DNA of 6,279 nt from Clostridiales bacterium (lineage in GTDB: Bacteria; Bacillota; Clostridia; Tissierellales; Sedimentibacteraceae). A model generated the notes under the pieces. That model saw only the letters and a program-made list of their open reading frames with translations, was not told where the DNA came from and ran no database searches. The position numbers were made by a program, and so were the translations under genes. Shown piece by piece: positions 1 through 6,250 of the stretch (positions within the stretch are counted from its first letter, which is position 1; each line of letters starts with the position of its first letter). The stretch covers positions 1 through 6,279 of the forward strand of contig DNNV01000055.1 in the NCBI GenBank assembly GCA_003497505.1, in the 5' to 3' direction.

Positions 1-159
1 GTAATAGTAACTCACAACATGCAGCAGGCCACAAGAATATCTGATAAAACAGGCTTTTTCCTTCATGGCGAGGTAATTGAATTTGATGAGACAGAGAAAT
101 TGTTCTCAATGCCTGCAAACAAAAAGACTGAAGATTATATAACCGGAAGATTCGGATAA
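1..159 (+). CDS. pstB: PstB, phosphate ABC transporter ATPase (C-terminal end only)
   Basis: An open frame runs from the first base of the window to a TAA at 157-159, giving the last 52 residues of a protein whose start lies upstream. The piece begins with [10 protein letters not shown], the H-loop (switch histidine) that follows Walker B in ABC ATPases. It continues with [17 protein letters not shown] and ends [16 protein letters not shown], an ending characteristic of PstB. PstB is the cytoplasmic ATPase that powers the PstSCA high-affinity phosphate importer; the full protein is normally about 250 residues, so roughly four fifths are missing here. The Walker A, signature and Walker B motifs cannot be checked. 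The next gene is phoU, 12 bp downstream, which is the classical pst operon order and strengthens the call. Confidence 0.95.
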   Translation, partial: VIVTHNMQQATRISDKTGFFLHGEVIEFDETEKLFSMPANKKTEDYITGRFG

Positions 160-171
160 ACGGGAGGTAAA

Positions 172-819
172 ATGCGAAACAGATTTGATACGGAGCTTGA
201 GAACCTGAATCTTGAGCTTATAAAAATGGGAAGCCTTATAGAAAATTCAATAGAATCAAGTGCCAAGGCGCTTATTGAACAGGACTTAATGCTTGTTAAG
301 AAAGTAAACGAGCTGGAAATCGAAATTGACCAAATGGAAAAAAACATTGAAAGCCACTGTCTGAGATTGTTGCTTCAACAGCAGCCGGTAGCGTCAGACC
401 TCAGGGTTATAAGCACTGCGCTTAAAATGATTACCGATATGGAGAGAATAGGTGACAATGCCGAGGATATAGCTGAAATTGCAAAATATATGGTTGATCA
501 GAAGTTTATTAAGGATTTGGTTCATATTCCGCAGATGGCAGACGCAACCATAAGCATGGTTAAAAGAAGTATCGATGCCTTCGTAAGCAAGGATAAGGAG
601 CTTGCAACTGAGGTATGCAAGGACGACGATATCGTGGACGGATTATTTCAGACAGTTAAGCAGGAACTTATAGAAAAAATGCAGGAAAACAGAGAGAACA
701 GCGAGCAGGCTATCGACCTTTTAATGATTGCTAAATATCTGGAAAGAATAGGTGACCATGCCGAAAATATTGCTGAATGGGTTATATTTTCTATAACCGG
801 TGAACATAAGGAAAAATAG
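172..819 (+). CDS. phoU: PhoU, phosphate signalling adaptor
   Basis: This 215-residue protein has the normal length for PhoU. It is all-helical and made of two similar three-helix halves. Each half carries the metal-binding signature of the family: ERIGDNAEDIAE at residues 91-102 and ERIGDHAENIAEW at 191-203. The segment LLLQQQPVASDLRVI (about 67-80) is also typical. PhoU is a cytoplasmic, membrane-associated adaptor that links the Pst transporter to the PhoR kinase and represses the Pho response when phosphate is sufficient. The ATG is preceded by GGGAGG with good spacing. The gene lies 12 bp after pstB and 9 bp before the response regulator, so it is embedded in the operon. The identification is secure; some genomes have several phoU-like genes and this one is the pst-linked copy. 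Confidence 0.98.
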   Translation: MRNRFDTELENLNLELIKMGSLIENSIESSAKALIEQDLMLVKKVNELEIEIDQMEKNIESHCLRLLLQQQPVASDLRVISTALKMITDMERIGDNAEDIAEIAKYMVDQKFIKDLVHIPQMADATISMVKRSIDAFVSKDKELATEVCKDDDIVDGLFQTVKQELIEKMQENRENSEQAIDLLMIAKYLERIGDHAENIAEWVIFSITGEHKEK

Positions 820-828
820 GAGAACAAT

Positions 829-1524
829 ATGAAGCTATTATATTGTGTGGAAGATGATTCGGGTATAAGAGAGCTGATTACAATAGCTTTAAGCACGGCG
901 GATTTTGAAATTATGGGATTTGAAGAAAGGGACAGTTTTTATGCTCAGCTGAGAAAAAGGGTGCCTGATTTGATCCTCCTGGACTTAATGCTGCCTAAAA
1001 CAGATGGTATGACAATCTTAAGAGAGCTTAAGCGCGATGAAAATTATGCCGACATTCCTGTTATAATACTGACAGCCAAGTCCATGGAGCTGGATAAGGT
1101 GAAGGGATTGGAAGCGGGTGCGGATGATTTTATAACGAAGCCATTTGGTATACTGGAGCTACTTGCGAGGGTGAAGGCAGTTTTAAGGCGTTCAGTAAAG
1201 AAGGAAACGCCCGACGAGTTTTTGGAATACAACGGCCTTTCTCTGGACTATAACAAGCGAACTGTTTATTATAAAGGCGCTTCTGTTGCTTTAACATACA
1301 AAGAATTTGAGCTTCTGCACTATTTAATGCTCAACAAAGGAATAGTTCTCTCCAGAGATAAAATACTTTCGGAAATATGGGGATTTGATTATGAGGGGGA
1401 AACCAGGACTGTGGATATGCATATAAAGACTATAAGGCAGAAGCTGAATGCCGCAGGATGCAATGACTATATAGCCACGGTCAGAAGTGCCGGATACAAA
1501 TTGGAGGAGGCCGGCGGCGAATGA
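829..1524 (+). CDS. phoP: PhoB/PhoP-type response regulator (OmpR family)
   Basis: This 231-residue protein has an N-terminal receiver domain (about 1-121) and a C-terminal OmpR/PhoB winged helix (about 132-227). The receiver has the acidic pair D9/D10, phosphoacceptor D52 in LLDLMLP, T82 and K104 in TKPFG. The recognition-helix region TRTVDMHIKTIRQKL is at about 192-206, with the C-terminal wing VRSAGYKL. It should bind Pho-box DNA and control phosphate-starvation genes when phosphorylated by the adjacent kinase. The Shine-Dalgarno AGGAG overlaps the phoU stop codon (818-822), six bases before the ATG. The last four bases overlap the kinase start (ATGA), which suggests coupled translation. 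The family and domain calls are certain. The Pho assignment rests on pstB-phoU context and on the partner kinase. The symbol could equally be phoB, the name used in proteobacteria. Confidence 0.95.
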   Translation: MKLLYCVEDDSGIRELITIALSTADFEIMGFEERDSFYAQLRKRVPDLILLDLMLPKTDGMTILRELKRDENYADIPVIILTAKSMELDKVKGLEAGADDFITKPFGILELLARVKAVLRRSVKKETPDEFLEYNGLSLDYNKRTVYYKGASVALTYKEFELLHYLMLNKGIVLSRDKILSEIWGFDYEGETRTVDMHIKTIRQKLNAAGCNDYIATVRSAGYKLEEAGGE

Positions 1525-3245
1525 AAAAAAGGCTGTTTTTAATAATAATGCTTATTTCTGTCGTGTCATCGGTATTGTCCTGCGTTATGACAACCGTCGT
1601 TTACTACAGCTTTTATGTAGAGGACGCCGAGAATAAGCTTAAATCGATAGTCGAGCTTACAAAAGATTTTGAGAACTGGGAGGATGAAGGCAAAATTAAT
1701 TCCTCCGTAAATAAAATATTGAATGCTACAGATTACAGCATGCGCTTTACAATTATACGCAAAAACGGAGAGGTTGTATATGACAGCAGGGCAAAAAATG
1801 AAAGTCTCGAAAGCCACAAGGACAGGCCGGAGGTAGCCGTAGCATTTGAAAAGGGGCACGGAGAGGATACGAGGTATTCGAGCACTACAAAGACAGATAT
1901 GTATTACTATGCTGTCAAAATAAGTGAAAATGAGGTTCTCAGGGTTTCAAGGGACATAAGGAGCATCAATTCAGTATTTGTCGGAATACTGCCTGTACTG
2001 GTGCTTTTGTTTGTGTTTTTGCTTGTAATTGTATATATTTCAGCCAATTCCTTTACAAAAAGGGTGCTGAAACCTGTAAAGGAGATGACGAGGTCTCTTG
2101 ATGAAATGCTGGAGGACGGAGAAGGGAATGGCGTTGAATTATATGACGAATTTGAATCTCTGTCACTTAAAATTCGCGAGCAGAAGATCAAAATAAATCA
2201 GTATATTGATGAACTTAAGCATGAAAGAGATACTATAGGACTTATAACCGAAAATATGAAGGAAGGATTTATTCTCATAAATAAAAACAGGCAAATTCTT
2301 TCAATAAATACAAGCGGGAAACATATGATTGGCAATGAGAAATTTGATTTGCGTCCCAGCAGAAATATTCTGGAGCTCATAAGAAATTCTGAAATTTTGC
2401 AACAGGTAGAAAATTCAATTGAAAAAAACATTCATACCATACATGATATAAAGAAGGACAGCAGATATCTCAGATATTACTTCAGTCCCGTAAAGGAACA
2501 GTACAGCCTCAAGGCAACAGGGCTTTTAATATTGATAGAAGATATTACAAATCAGAAGAATGCAGAAATTATGAGAAGAGAATTTTCCGCCAATGTTTCT
2601 CATGAGTTGAAAACTCCTCTCACAACTATAATAGGCTTTGCGGAAATGATAAAGGAGGGGCTAATTACCGATTCGGACAGCATAAGAAAGTACTGCGGCA
2701 TGATAAATAATGAAGGTCTGAGGCTTATAGCCTTGATTGAAGATATTATGAGGCTTTCAAGAATTGAAGAAGGCGTGAGTCCTGAAGAAAACAGTAATAT
2801 AAACCTGAAGGAGATTGCGGAGGAGACAGCGGCACTTTTATCTCCTAAGGCAGAAGAGCTGAATATACATCTGGAAGTGAATGTCGTAGATGCATTTATA
2901 AAAGCGAACAGAAACTATATGAGTGAGCTTATGTACAATTTAGTGGATAATGGAATTAAGTACAATAAGAGCGGCGGTTCTGTATATATAAGCGTACAGA
3001 AGGGCGGCGGAAAAATAATTATATCAGTGAGTGACACGGGGGTCGGAATACCGGAAGAGTATCGGGACAGAATTTTTGAACGGTTTTACAGGGTGGATAA
3101 AAGCCGCTCCAAAGAAACAGGCGGAACAGGACTCGGGTTGTCAATAGTCAAGCATATAGCAGAGCTGTATAACGGTGAAATAGAGCTTAAAACAAAGGAA
3201 GATGAAGGAACAGAAATAACAGTAAAATTCAGCTGTTTACAATAG
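1521..3245 (+). CDS. phoR: PhoR-type sensor histidine kinase
   Basis: This 574-residue membrane kinase has a complete domain series. TM1 is at about 5-30, followed by an extracytoplasmic PAS-like sensor at about 31-148 and TM2 at about 150-175. A HAMP linker spans about 176-228, then a cytoplasmic PAS domain (about 235-350) opening with ERDTIGLITENMKEGFILI. The HisKA domain has phosphoacceptor H361 in VSHELKTPL. The HATPase domain shows the N box (N473, N477), the G1 box DTGVGI (505-510), the F box FERF (519-522) and the G2 box GGTGLGL (534-540), so nothing catalytic is missing. It should autophosphorylate on H361 and pass phosphate to D52 of the neighbouring regulator. Its activity is probably set by Pst/PhoU and by the PAS modules. 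GGAGGAGG at 1503-1510, inside the regulator gene, serves as the ribosome binding site. An intrinsic terminator follows 10 bp after the stop. Confidence 0.96.
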   Translation: MKKRLFLIIMLISVVSSVLSCVMTTVVYYSFYVEDAENKLKSIVELTKDFENWEDEGKINSSVNKILNATDYSMRFTIIRKNGEVVYDSRAKNESLESHKDRPEVAVAFEKGHGEDTRYSSTTKTDMYYYAVKISENEVLRVSRDIRSINSVFVGILPVLVLLFVFLLVIVYISANSFTKRVLKPVKEMTRSLDEMLEDGEGNGVELYDEFESLSLKIREQKIKINQYIDELKHERDTIGLITENMKEGFILINKNRQILSINTSGKHMIGNEKFDLRPSRNILELIRNSEILQQVENSIEKNIHTIHDIKKDSRYLRYYFSPVKEQYSLKATGLLILIEDITNQKNAEIMRREFSANVSHELKTPLTTIIGFAEMIKEGLITDSDSIRKYCGMINNEGLRLIALIEDIMRLSRIEEGVSPEENSNINLKEIAEETAALLSPKAEELNIHLEVNVVDAFIKANRNYMSELMYNLVDNGIKYNKSGGSVYISVQKGGGKIIISVSDTGVGIPEEYRDRIFERFYRVDKSRSKETGGTGLGLSIVKHIAELYNGEIELKTKEDEGTEITVKFSCLQ

Positions 3246-3255
3246 CAACACGATG

Positions 3256-3311
3256 AAGGAATTGTCCCGATTGACAGGCAGGAGCCTGAAGATATCGGGC
3301 AGTTCCTTTTC
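3256..3311 (+). terminator. Intrinsic terminator after phoR, with nested hairpin
   Basis: An outer stem pairs 3256-3271 with 3294-3308: 15 base pairs, including one G-T wobble, with a single bulged T at 3265. A second perfect hairpin inside its loop pairs CAGGC (3275-3279) with GCCTG (3284-3288) around a four-base loop. The 3' arm runs directly into TTTTCTTCT. Position just after the last gene of the Pho operon fits Rho-independent termination. The pairing was worked out by hand. Confidence 0.88.
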
Positions 3312-3378
3312 TTCTAATGTATTATTAATTTCTTCTAAAGATTATTTTAATGTGCGAAATATAAAATATTAAAATATA
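3312..3378 (+). promoter_or_regulatory. AT-rich spacer, possible UP-element region
   Basis: This stretch between the phoR terminator and the next promoter is almost entirely A and T, with short A and T runs directly upstream of the -35 box. Such tracts can act as an UP element contacting the RNA polymerase alpha subunit, but this is inferred from composition only. I see no Pho-box repeats, riboswitch or small ORF in it. Confidence 0.35.
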
Positions 3379-3407
3379 TTGATAAAAAAATGCAATGTTG
3401 ATACAAT
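3379..3407 (+). promoter_or_regulatory. Sigma-A-type promoter for the DUF5685/J-domain operon
   Basis: TTGATA at 3379-3384 is separated by exactly 17 bases from TACAAT at 3402-3407. A TG at 3399-3400 gives an extended -10 (TG-A-TACAAT). Each hexamer departs from consensus at one position. Transcription would start near 3414, leaving a leader of only about 20 bases before the ATG at 3435. It lies downstream of the phoR terminator, so unit 2 appears to be transcribed independently of the Pho operon. Confidence 0.8.
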
Positions 3408-3434
3408 TATATATAAAATTAGAAATGAGTGCCT

Positions 3435-4262
3435 ATGTTCGGATATGTAACAATCAATAAAATGGAATTGAAATTTAAGGAATATTACAGCTACAAGGGC
3501 TATTACTGCGGGCTGTGTAAGCGCCTTAAAACAAAGTACAGCAACAAATCAAGAATGACATTGAATTATGACATGACTTTCCTGATACTTTTTTTAAGCT
3601 CGCTGTATGAGCCTCAGAACAAGGTGTGCAACGAGAGATGCATGGTTCATCCCGGTAAAAAGCAGCTTGTTGTTCAAAATGAAATAACAGACTATGCTGC
3701 ATCGGTTAACATATTGCTTTCTTATTACAACCTTCTTGACAATTGGCAGGATGACAGGGACTATAAATCTCTTGCCCTTATGAAAACCCTTGAGGGTGAA
3801 TTCAGAAAAGCGAGTGCGGAGCTGCCGGAAAAAGCTGAAATATTCAGGATGCGTCTTGAAAATATAGCAAAATTAGAGAAAAATGACACAGATGATGTGG
3901 ATGCTGTCTCCAATGAATTCGGACATCTGATGGAAGAGATATTTCTTTATAAAAAGGATGAATGGGAAAAAAACCTGCGCAAGATAGGGTTTTATTTAGG
4001 AAAGCTCATCTACTATCTGGATGCCTATGAGGATATGGAAAAGGATGAGAAAGATAAATCTTACAACCCCTTTAATAACATGGATACAGAGGACAGAGGA
4101 AAGGCAGCAAGGGAACTTATAATGCTGAATTTATCTTTTTTGAGCGATGAGATTGAAAGACTGCCCTTGGTGCAGGATAAGGGAATAATTGATAACATAA
4201 TATATTCGGGTATATTGAACAAATCAGATAAAAGGAGAACTATTGATGAAAGACCCATATGA
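3435..4262 (+). CDS. DUF5685-type protein, function unknown
   Basis: This 275-residue, probably cytoplasmic, helix-rich protein opens with MFGYVTINK and a YYCGLC motif (C25, C28), which I recognise as the start of the DUF5685 family seen in Clostridia and actinobacteria. C65, C69 and H72 (CNERCMVHP) could complete a metal site with C25/C28. Two Asp-rich motifs follow: LLDNWQDD (D102, D106, D107) and [15 protein letters not shown] (about 193-207, with D196 and D200), the second followed by SYNPF. They resemble the paired Asp motifs of isoprenoid-synthase-fold enzymes, but no activity is established here. The frame can be extended to a GTG at 3429; I prefer the ATG because family members begin at MFGYV. 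The Shine-Dalgarno is weak, only GAG at 3427-3429. The gene is first in its operon and overlaps the J-domain gene by 17 bp. Confidence 0.85.
   Translation: MFGYVTINKMELKFKEYYSYKGYYCGLCKRLKTKYSNKSRMTLNYDMTFLILFLSSLYEPQNKVCNERCMVHPGKKQLVVQNEITDYAASVNILLSYYNLLDNWQDDRDYKSLALMKTLEGEFRKASAELPEKAEIFRMRLENIAKLEKNDTDDVDAVSNEFGHLMEEIFLYKKDEWEKNLRKIGFYLGKLIYYLDAYEDMEKDEKDKSYNPFNNMDTEDRGKAARELIMLNLSFLSDEIERLPLVQDKGIIDNIIYSGILNKSDKRRTIDERPI
4234..4237 (+). promoter_or_regulatory. Ribosome binding site that decides the J-domain gene start
   Basis: GGAG, within AAAGGAGAA, lies inside the end of the DUF5685 gene. It is eight bases before the ATG at 4246 and only five before an in-frame TTG at 4243. Spacing and codon identity both favour the ATG, which removes one residue from the longest reading. 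Confidence 0.75.
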
Positions 4263-4848
4263 AGTGCTAGGACTGCAAAGAGGTGCAACTAAAGATGAAG
4301 TAAAAAGTGCATACAGAAAGCTTGCTAAAAAATACCACCCTGATGTGAATGAAAATAATCCGCTCAAGGATTTGGCTGAAGAAAAATTCAAGGAAATTCA
4401 ATTGGCCTATGATGAAATAATGAACGGAAATGCAGGCAGCTCCGCTTCGTACCAGAACTATGGAGGCAGCAGTTCATATGACGGAGGGACGGGAAATTTA
4501 TTTTCTGTAAGGCAGTGTATTCAAACAGGAAGATTTCAGGATGCTGTAAGAATATTGAATGGTGTGCCTGTAAGAAATGCGGAATGGAATTATCTGATGG
4601 GTGTGTGTTATGTTAACATGGGCTCGTTGGGTCAGGGAATGCAGTATGTGCAAAATGCCGTGAGAATGGACCCGGGAAATTTTGAATATAAAAACTTTCT
4701 GAGCCAAATTGTGAATATGCAGAATGTATATCAGCAAAGGGCGTACAACTACAGAGGAGGAAGCTCAAGCATTGATTGCTGTACGCAGCTTATATGTGCT
4801 GACTGTTGCTGCGAGTGTATGGGAGGCGATCTGATTCCATGCTGTTAA
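4246..4848 (+). CDS. J-domain co-chaperone with TPR-like middle and Cys-rich tail
   Basis: This is a 200-residue class III (non-DnaJ) J-domain protein. Residues 3-60 form a complete J domain: [17 protein letters not shown], the basic helix [15 protein letters not shown] with HPD at 31-33, then [12 protein letters not shown] Gly/Ser/Tyr-rich linker (about 62-83) leads to a TPR-like helical region (about 85-150). The tail (178-200) has nine cysteines in the pattern CC-X4-C-X2-CCC-X-C-X7-CC and ends at the last CC. The J domain should stimulate the ATPase of an Hsp70 such as DnaK, while the TPR-like part and tail probably choose the client. The DnaJ zinc-finger repeats (CXXCXGXG) are absent, so this is not DnaJ itself. 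It overlaps the preceding gene by 17 bp and the next by 10 bp. The client is unknown; the tail could bind metal, form disulfides or help membrane association. Confidence 0.93.
   Translation: MKDPYEVLGLQRGATKDEVKSAYRKLAKKYHPDVNENNPLKDLAEEKFKEIQLAYDEIMNGNAGSSASYQNYGGSSSYDGGTGNLFSVRQCIQTGRFQDAVRILNGVPVRNAEWNYLMGVCYVNMGSLGQGMQYVQNAVRMDPGNFEYKNFLSQIVNMQNVYQQRAYNYRGGSSSIDCCTQLICADCCCECMGGDLIPCC
4821..4826 (+). promoter_or_regulatory. Ribosome binding site for the membrane protein, inside the J-domain gene
   Basis: GGGAGG lies in the codons for the M-G-G stretch of the J-domain protein's cysteine-rich tail. It is twelve bases upstream of the ATG at 4839, which is slightly long spacing. It supports that ATG over an in-frame TTG at 4806, which would sit upstream of this site. 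Confidence 0.6.
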
Positions 4849-5342
4849 AAGGCGAGGATGTTGCATACTTAGGTGTACTGCTGGGATTGAATCAGTTTTT
4901 TATAATATTGTCATCTGTAATTGAGACGAATACAATAATTCTTTTAGCAGGTGCGGCCCTTGTTGTGGGAATTGTAATAGTGGAGTTCGGGGGTAAAAGC
5001 GGAGCGGTATTTTATATTGCTTCGTGCATTCTCGGATTTGTGCTTACATTCAATAAGATTGAATTTGCAACATATATACTGTTTTTCGGACTTTACAGTA
5101 TAGTAAAGCATCTTTTGGAGTCAAAGCTGTACAAAACCATACTTATATATGCGGCAAAGCTGATATTTTTCAACCTGTCGCTTGCTGCAATGTACTTCAC
5201 GGTAAAGCTTTTTATGCCGTTGCAGCTTGCATGGTGGATGATTGCGGCTGCACAGCTTTTATTTATTATTTATGATTACGCCTTTGCCGTATTCATTACA
5301 GCATATATAACACACATCAAGACAAAAATAAGACGGGGTTAG
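4839..5342 (+). CDS. Small polytopic membrane protein, family not recognised
   Basis: This 167-residue protein is mostly hydrophobic and I do not recognise its family. About six membrane segments can be read: roughly 8-28, 31-50, 55-73, 75-93, 99-125 and 129-160. A basic C-terminus follows (K161, K163, R165, R166), suggesting that the tail is cytoplasmic. K107 (YAAKLIF) and D146 (IIYDYAF) lie inside otherwise hydrophobic segments and could pair or have a functional role. No signal peptide, soluble domain, ATPase or transporter signature is visible. An in-frame TTG at 4806 would add 11 residues; I chose the ATG because a GGGAGG precedes it. The gene overlaps the J-domain gene by 10 bp and ends 16 bp before the regulator gene, so it probably works with the J-domain protein, perhaps as its membrane partner. 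That role is inference. Confidence 0.75.
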   Translation: MLLKGEDVAYLGVLLGLNQFFIILSSVIETNTIILLAGAALVVGIVIVEFGGKSGAVFYIASCILGFVLTFNKIEFATYILFFGLYSIVKHLLESKLYKTILIYAAKLIFFNLSLAAMYFTVKLFMPLQLAWWMIAAAQLLFIIYDYAFAVFITAYITHIKTKIRRG

Positions 5343-5348
5343 GTCCTA

Positions 5349-5353
5349 GGAGG
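5349..5353 (+). promoter_or_regulatory. Ribosome binding site for the MerR-XRE-cupin regulator
   Basis: GGAGG lies five bases before a GTG (5359) and eight before an in-frame TTG (5362). No ATG is available before the MerR domain, so a non-ATG start is required. Spacing alone does not settle which codon is used. The site overlaps a possible small hairpin, GTCCT-AGG-AGGAC (5343-5355), that would mask it. Confidence 0.7.
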
Positions 5354-5358
5354 ACGAG

Positions 5359-6201
5359 GTGTTGAGTGAATTAGAAACACAATATAACGAACAGGACGGG
5401 GCTAAAATAGTATTCAATATAAGCGATGTGGCAAAGATAGTAGGTGTTGTGCCTGCCACTATACGAAATTGGGAGAATGCAGGTCTTATAGCTTCCAAAA
5501 GAAATGAAAGCAACTACAGAGTTTTTGATTTTAATGACATAGAGATTCTTAAAAAAATAAAAGAGTATTCATCTCAAAAAAATATGAATATTTCCATGAT
5601 TAAAAACCTTCTATCCAAAGATATAACCGTTATTTTTCCTGAAAACGAAAAGTACTATAAGGAATTTTACCATGCGATGCTGAAGAGCTATCGTGAAGAC
5701 GGAGGATATACCCTTGAGGAAGTGAGCAAGACTGTGGGTATATCGCCTTCTTATCTGAGCCGAATTGAAAACGGGAAAGCCGGAATTACATTTGAAGTGC
5801 TCAGCAAGCTTGCAGGATTTTACGGTGAGAGCACATTGAGGTTTTTTGATGTAAAAGACGACGTAGACAGGGAACTTGTGAAAAGAGGGGAAGGCAAGAA
5901 GTTGGAAACAGGGCTGGAAGGTGTGGCCATACAGTCATTGATTGATGGCAGAGAAAATACGTTTGAAGCCGTTCGTTTTGTTGTTAATCCGGGCTGCGGC
6001 GATTTTAAAGCGCACAGTCACAAAAGTGGTGAGGAATTTATTCATGTGCTGTCAGGGGTTCTTTTTGTAATGTTGGACGATTCAAAAGAATTTATTGTGA
6101 AAACGGGAGACTCCATTCATTTTAAATCAGCGCGCTATCACAAATGGCACAACCCAGGCAAGAAATCAACAGAACTGCTGTGGATTCATTCATATATATA
6201 G
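5359..6201 (+). CDS. MerR-XRE-cupin three-domain transcriptional regulator
   Basis: This 280-residue protein joins three modules. Residues 18-85 form a MerR-type winged HTH: FNISDVAKIVGVVPATIRNW, then the wing residues NYRVFDFNDIEIL. Residues about 106-163 form an XRE/Cro-type HTH, with YTLEEVSKTVGISPSYLSRI followed by ENGKAGITFEVLSKL. Residues about 185-280 are a cupin: H219-X-H221-X4-E226-X6-G233 (motif 1) and G250 to N265 with H261 (motif 2). The four usual metal ligands are therefore present, although motif 2 has K256 and A258 where Pro and Gly are usual. XRE-cupin proteins such as PuuR are known small-molecule-responsive regulators; the added MerR HTH is unusual. It likely binds DNA and senses a small molecule or metal. 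It ends the operon and may control its promoter, which is untested. The start is GTG 5359 or TTG 5362. Confidence 0.92.
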   Translation: MLSELETQYNEQDGAKIVFNISDVAKIVGVVPATIRNWENAGLIASKRNESNYRVFDFNDIEILKKIKEYSSQKNMNISMIKNLLSKDITVIFPENEKYYKEFYHAMLKSYREDGGYTLEEVSKTVGISPSYLSRIENGKAGITFEVLSKLAGFYGESTLRFFDVKDDVDRELVKRGEGKKLETGLEGVAIQSLIDGRENTFEAVRFVVNPGCGDFKAHSHKSGEEFIHVLSGVLFVMLDDSKEFIVKTGDSIHFKSARYHKWHNPGKKSTELLWIHSYI

Positions 6202-6211
6202 CATATAGAAG

Positions 6212-6250
6212 AGCCGGTACTGAAATGTAATCAGACCGGCTTTCTGTTGC
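6212..6250 (+). terminator. Intrinsic terminator closing the second operon
   Basis: AGCCGGT(A)CTGA at 6212-6223 pairs with TCAGACCGGCT at 6231-6241: 11 base pairs with one bulged A (6219) and a seven-base AATGTAA loop. A T-rich tail follows (TTTCTGTTGCTTGTT). It lies 10 bp after the regulator stop codon. The tail is interrupted by G and C, so efficiency may be moderate. The remaining bases to 6279 show nothing I can name. Confidence 0.8.

Noticed and set aside
1566..1859. A 97-codon open frame on the minus strand inside phoR, and similar minus-strand frames across all the genes
   Set aside because: They lie wholly or largely within well-supported + strand genes, lack recognisable domains and ribosome sites, and have the composition expected of reverse-strand shadows.
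3256..3311. Riboswitch or T-box leader for the second operon
   Set aside because: The structure lies upstream of the promoter at 3379-3407, ends in a T-run directly after phoR, and has no conserved T-box or riboswitch motif, so a plain terminator explains it.
3312..3434. Pho-box (PhoP-binding repeats) controlling the second operon
   Set aside because: I looked for direct TTAACA-like repeats at about 11-base spacing and saw none; the region is simply AT-rich with a sigma-A promoter.
4246..4848. DnaJ itself
   Set aside because: The J domain is intact but the CXXCXGXG zinc-finger repeats and the C-terminal substrate domains are absent, and the protein is only about half the length of DnaJ.
3435..6201. 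Functional link of the second operon to phosphate signalling
   Set aside because: Adjacency to phoR is the only hint. A terminator and a separate promoter divide the units, and no phosphate-related domain or Pho-box is visible in the second.
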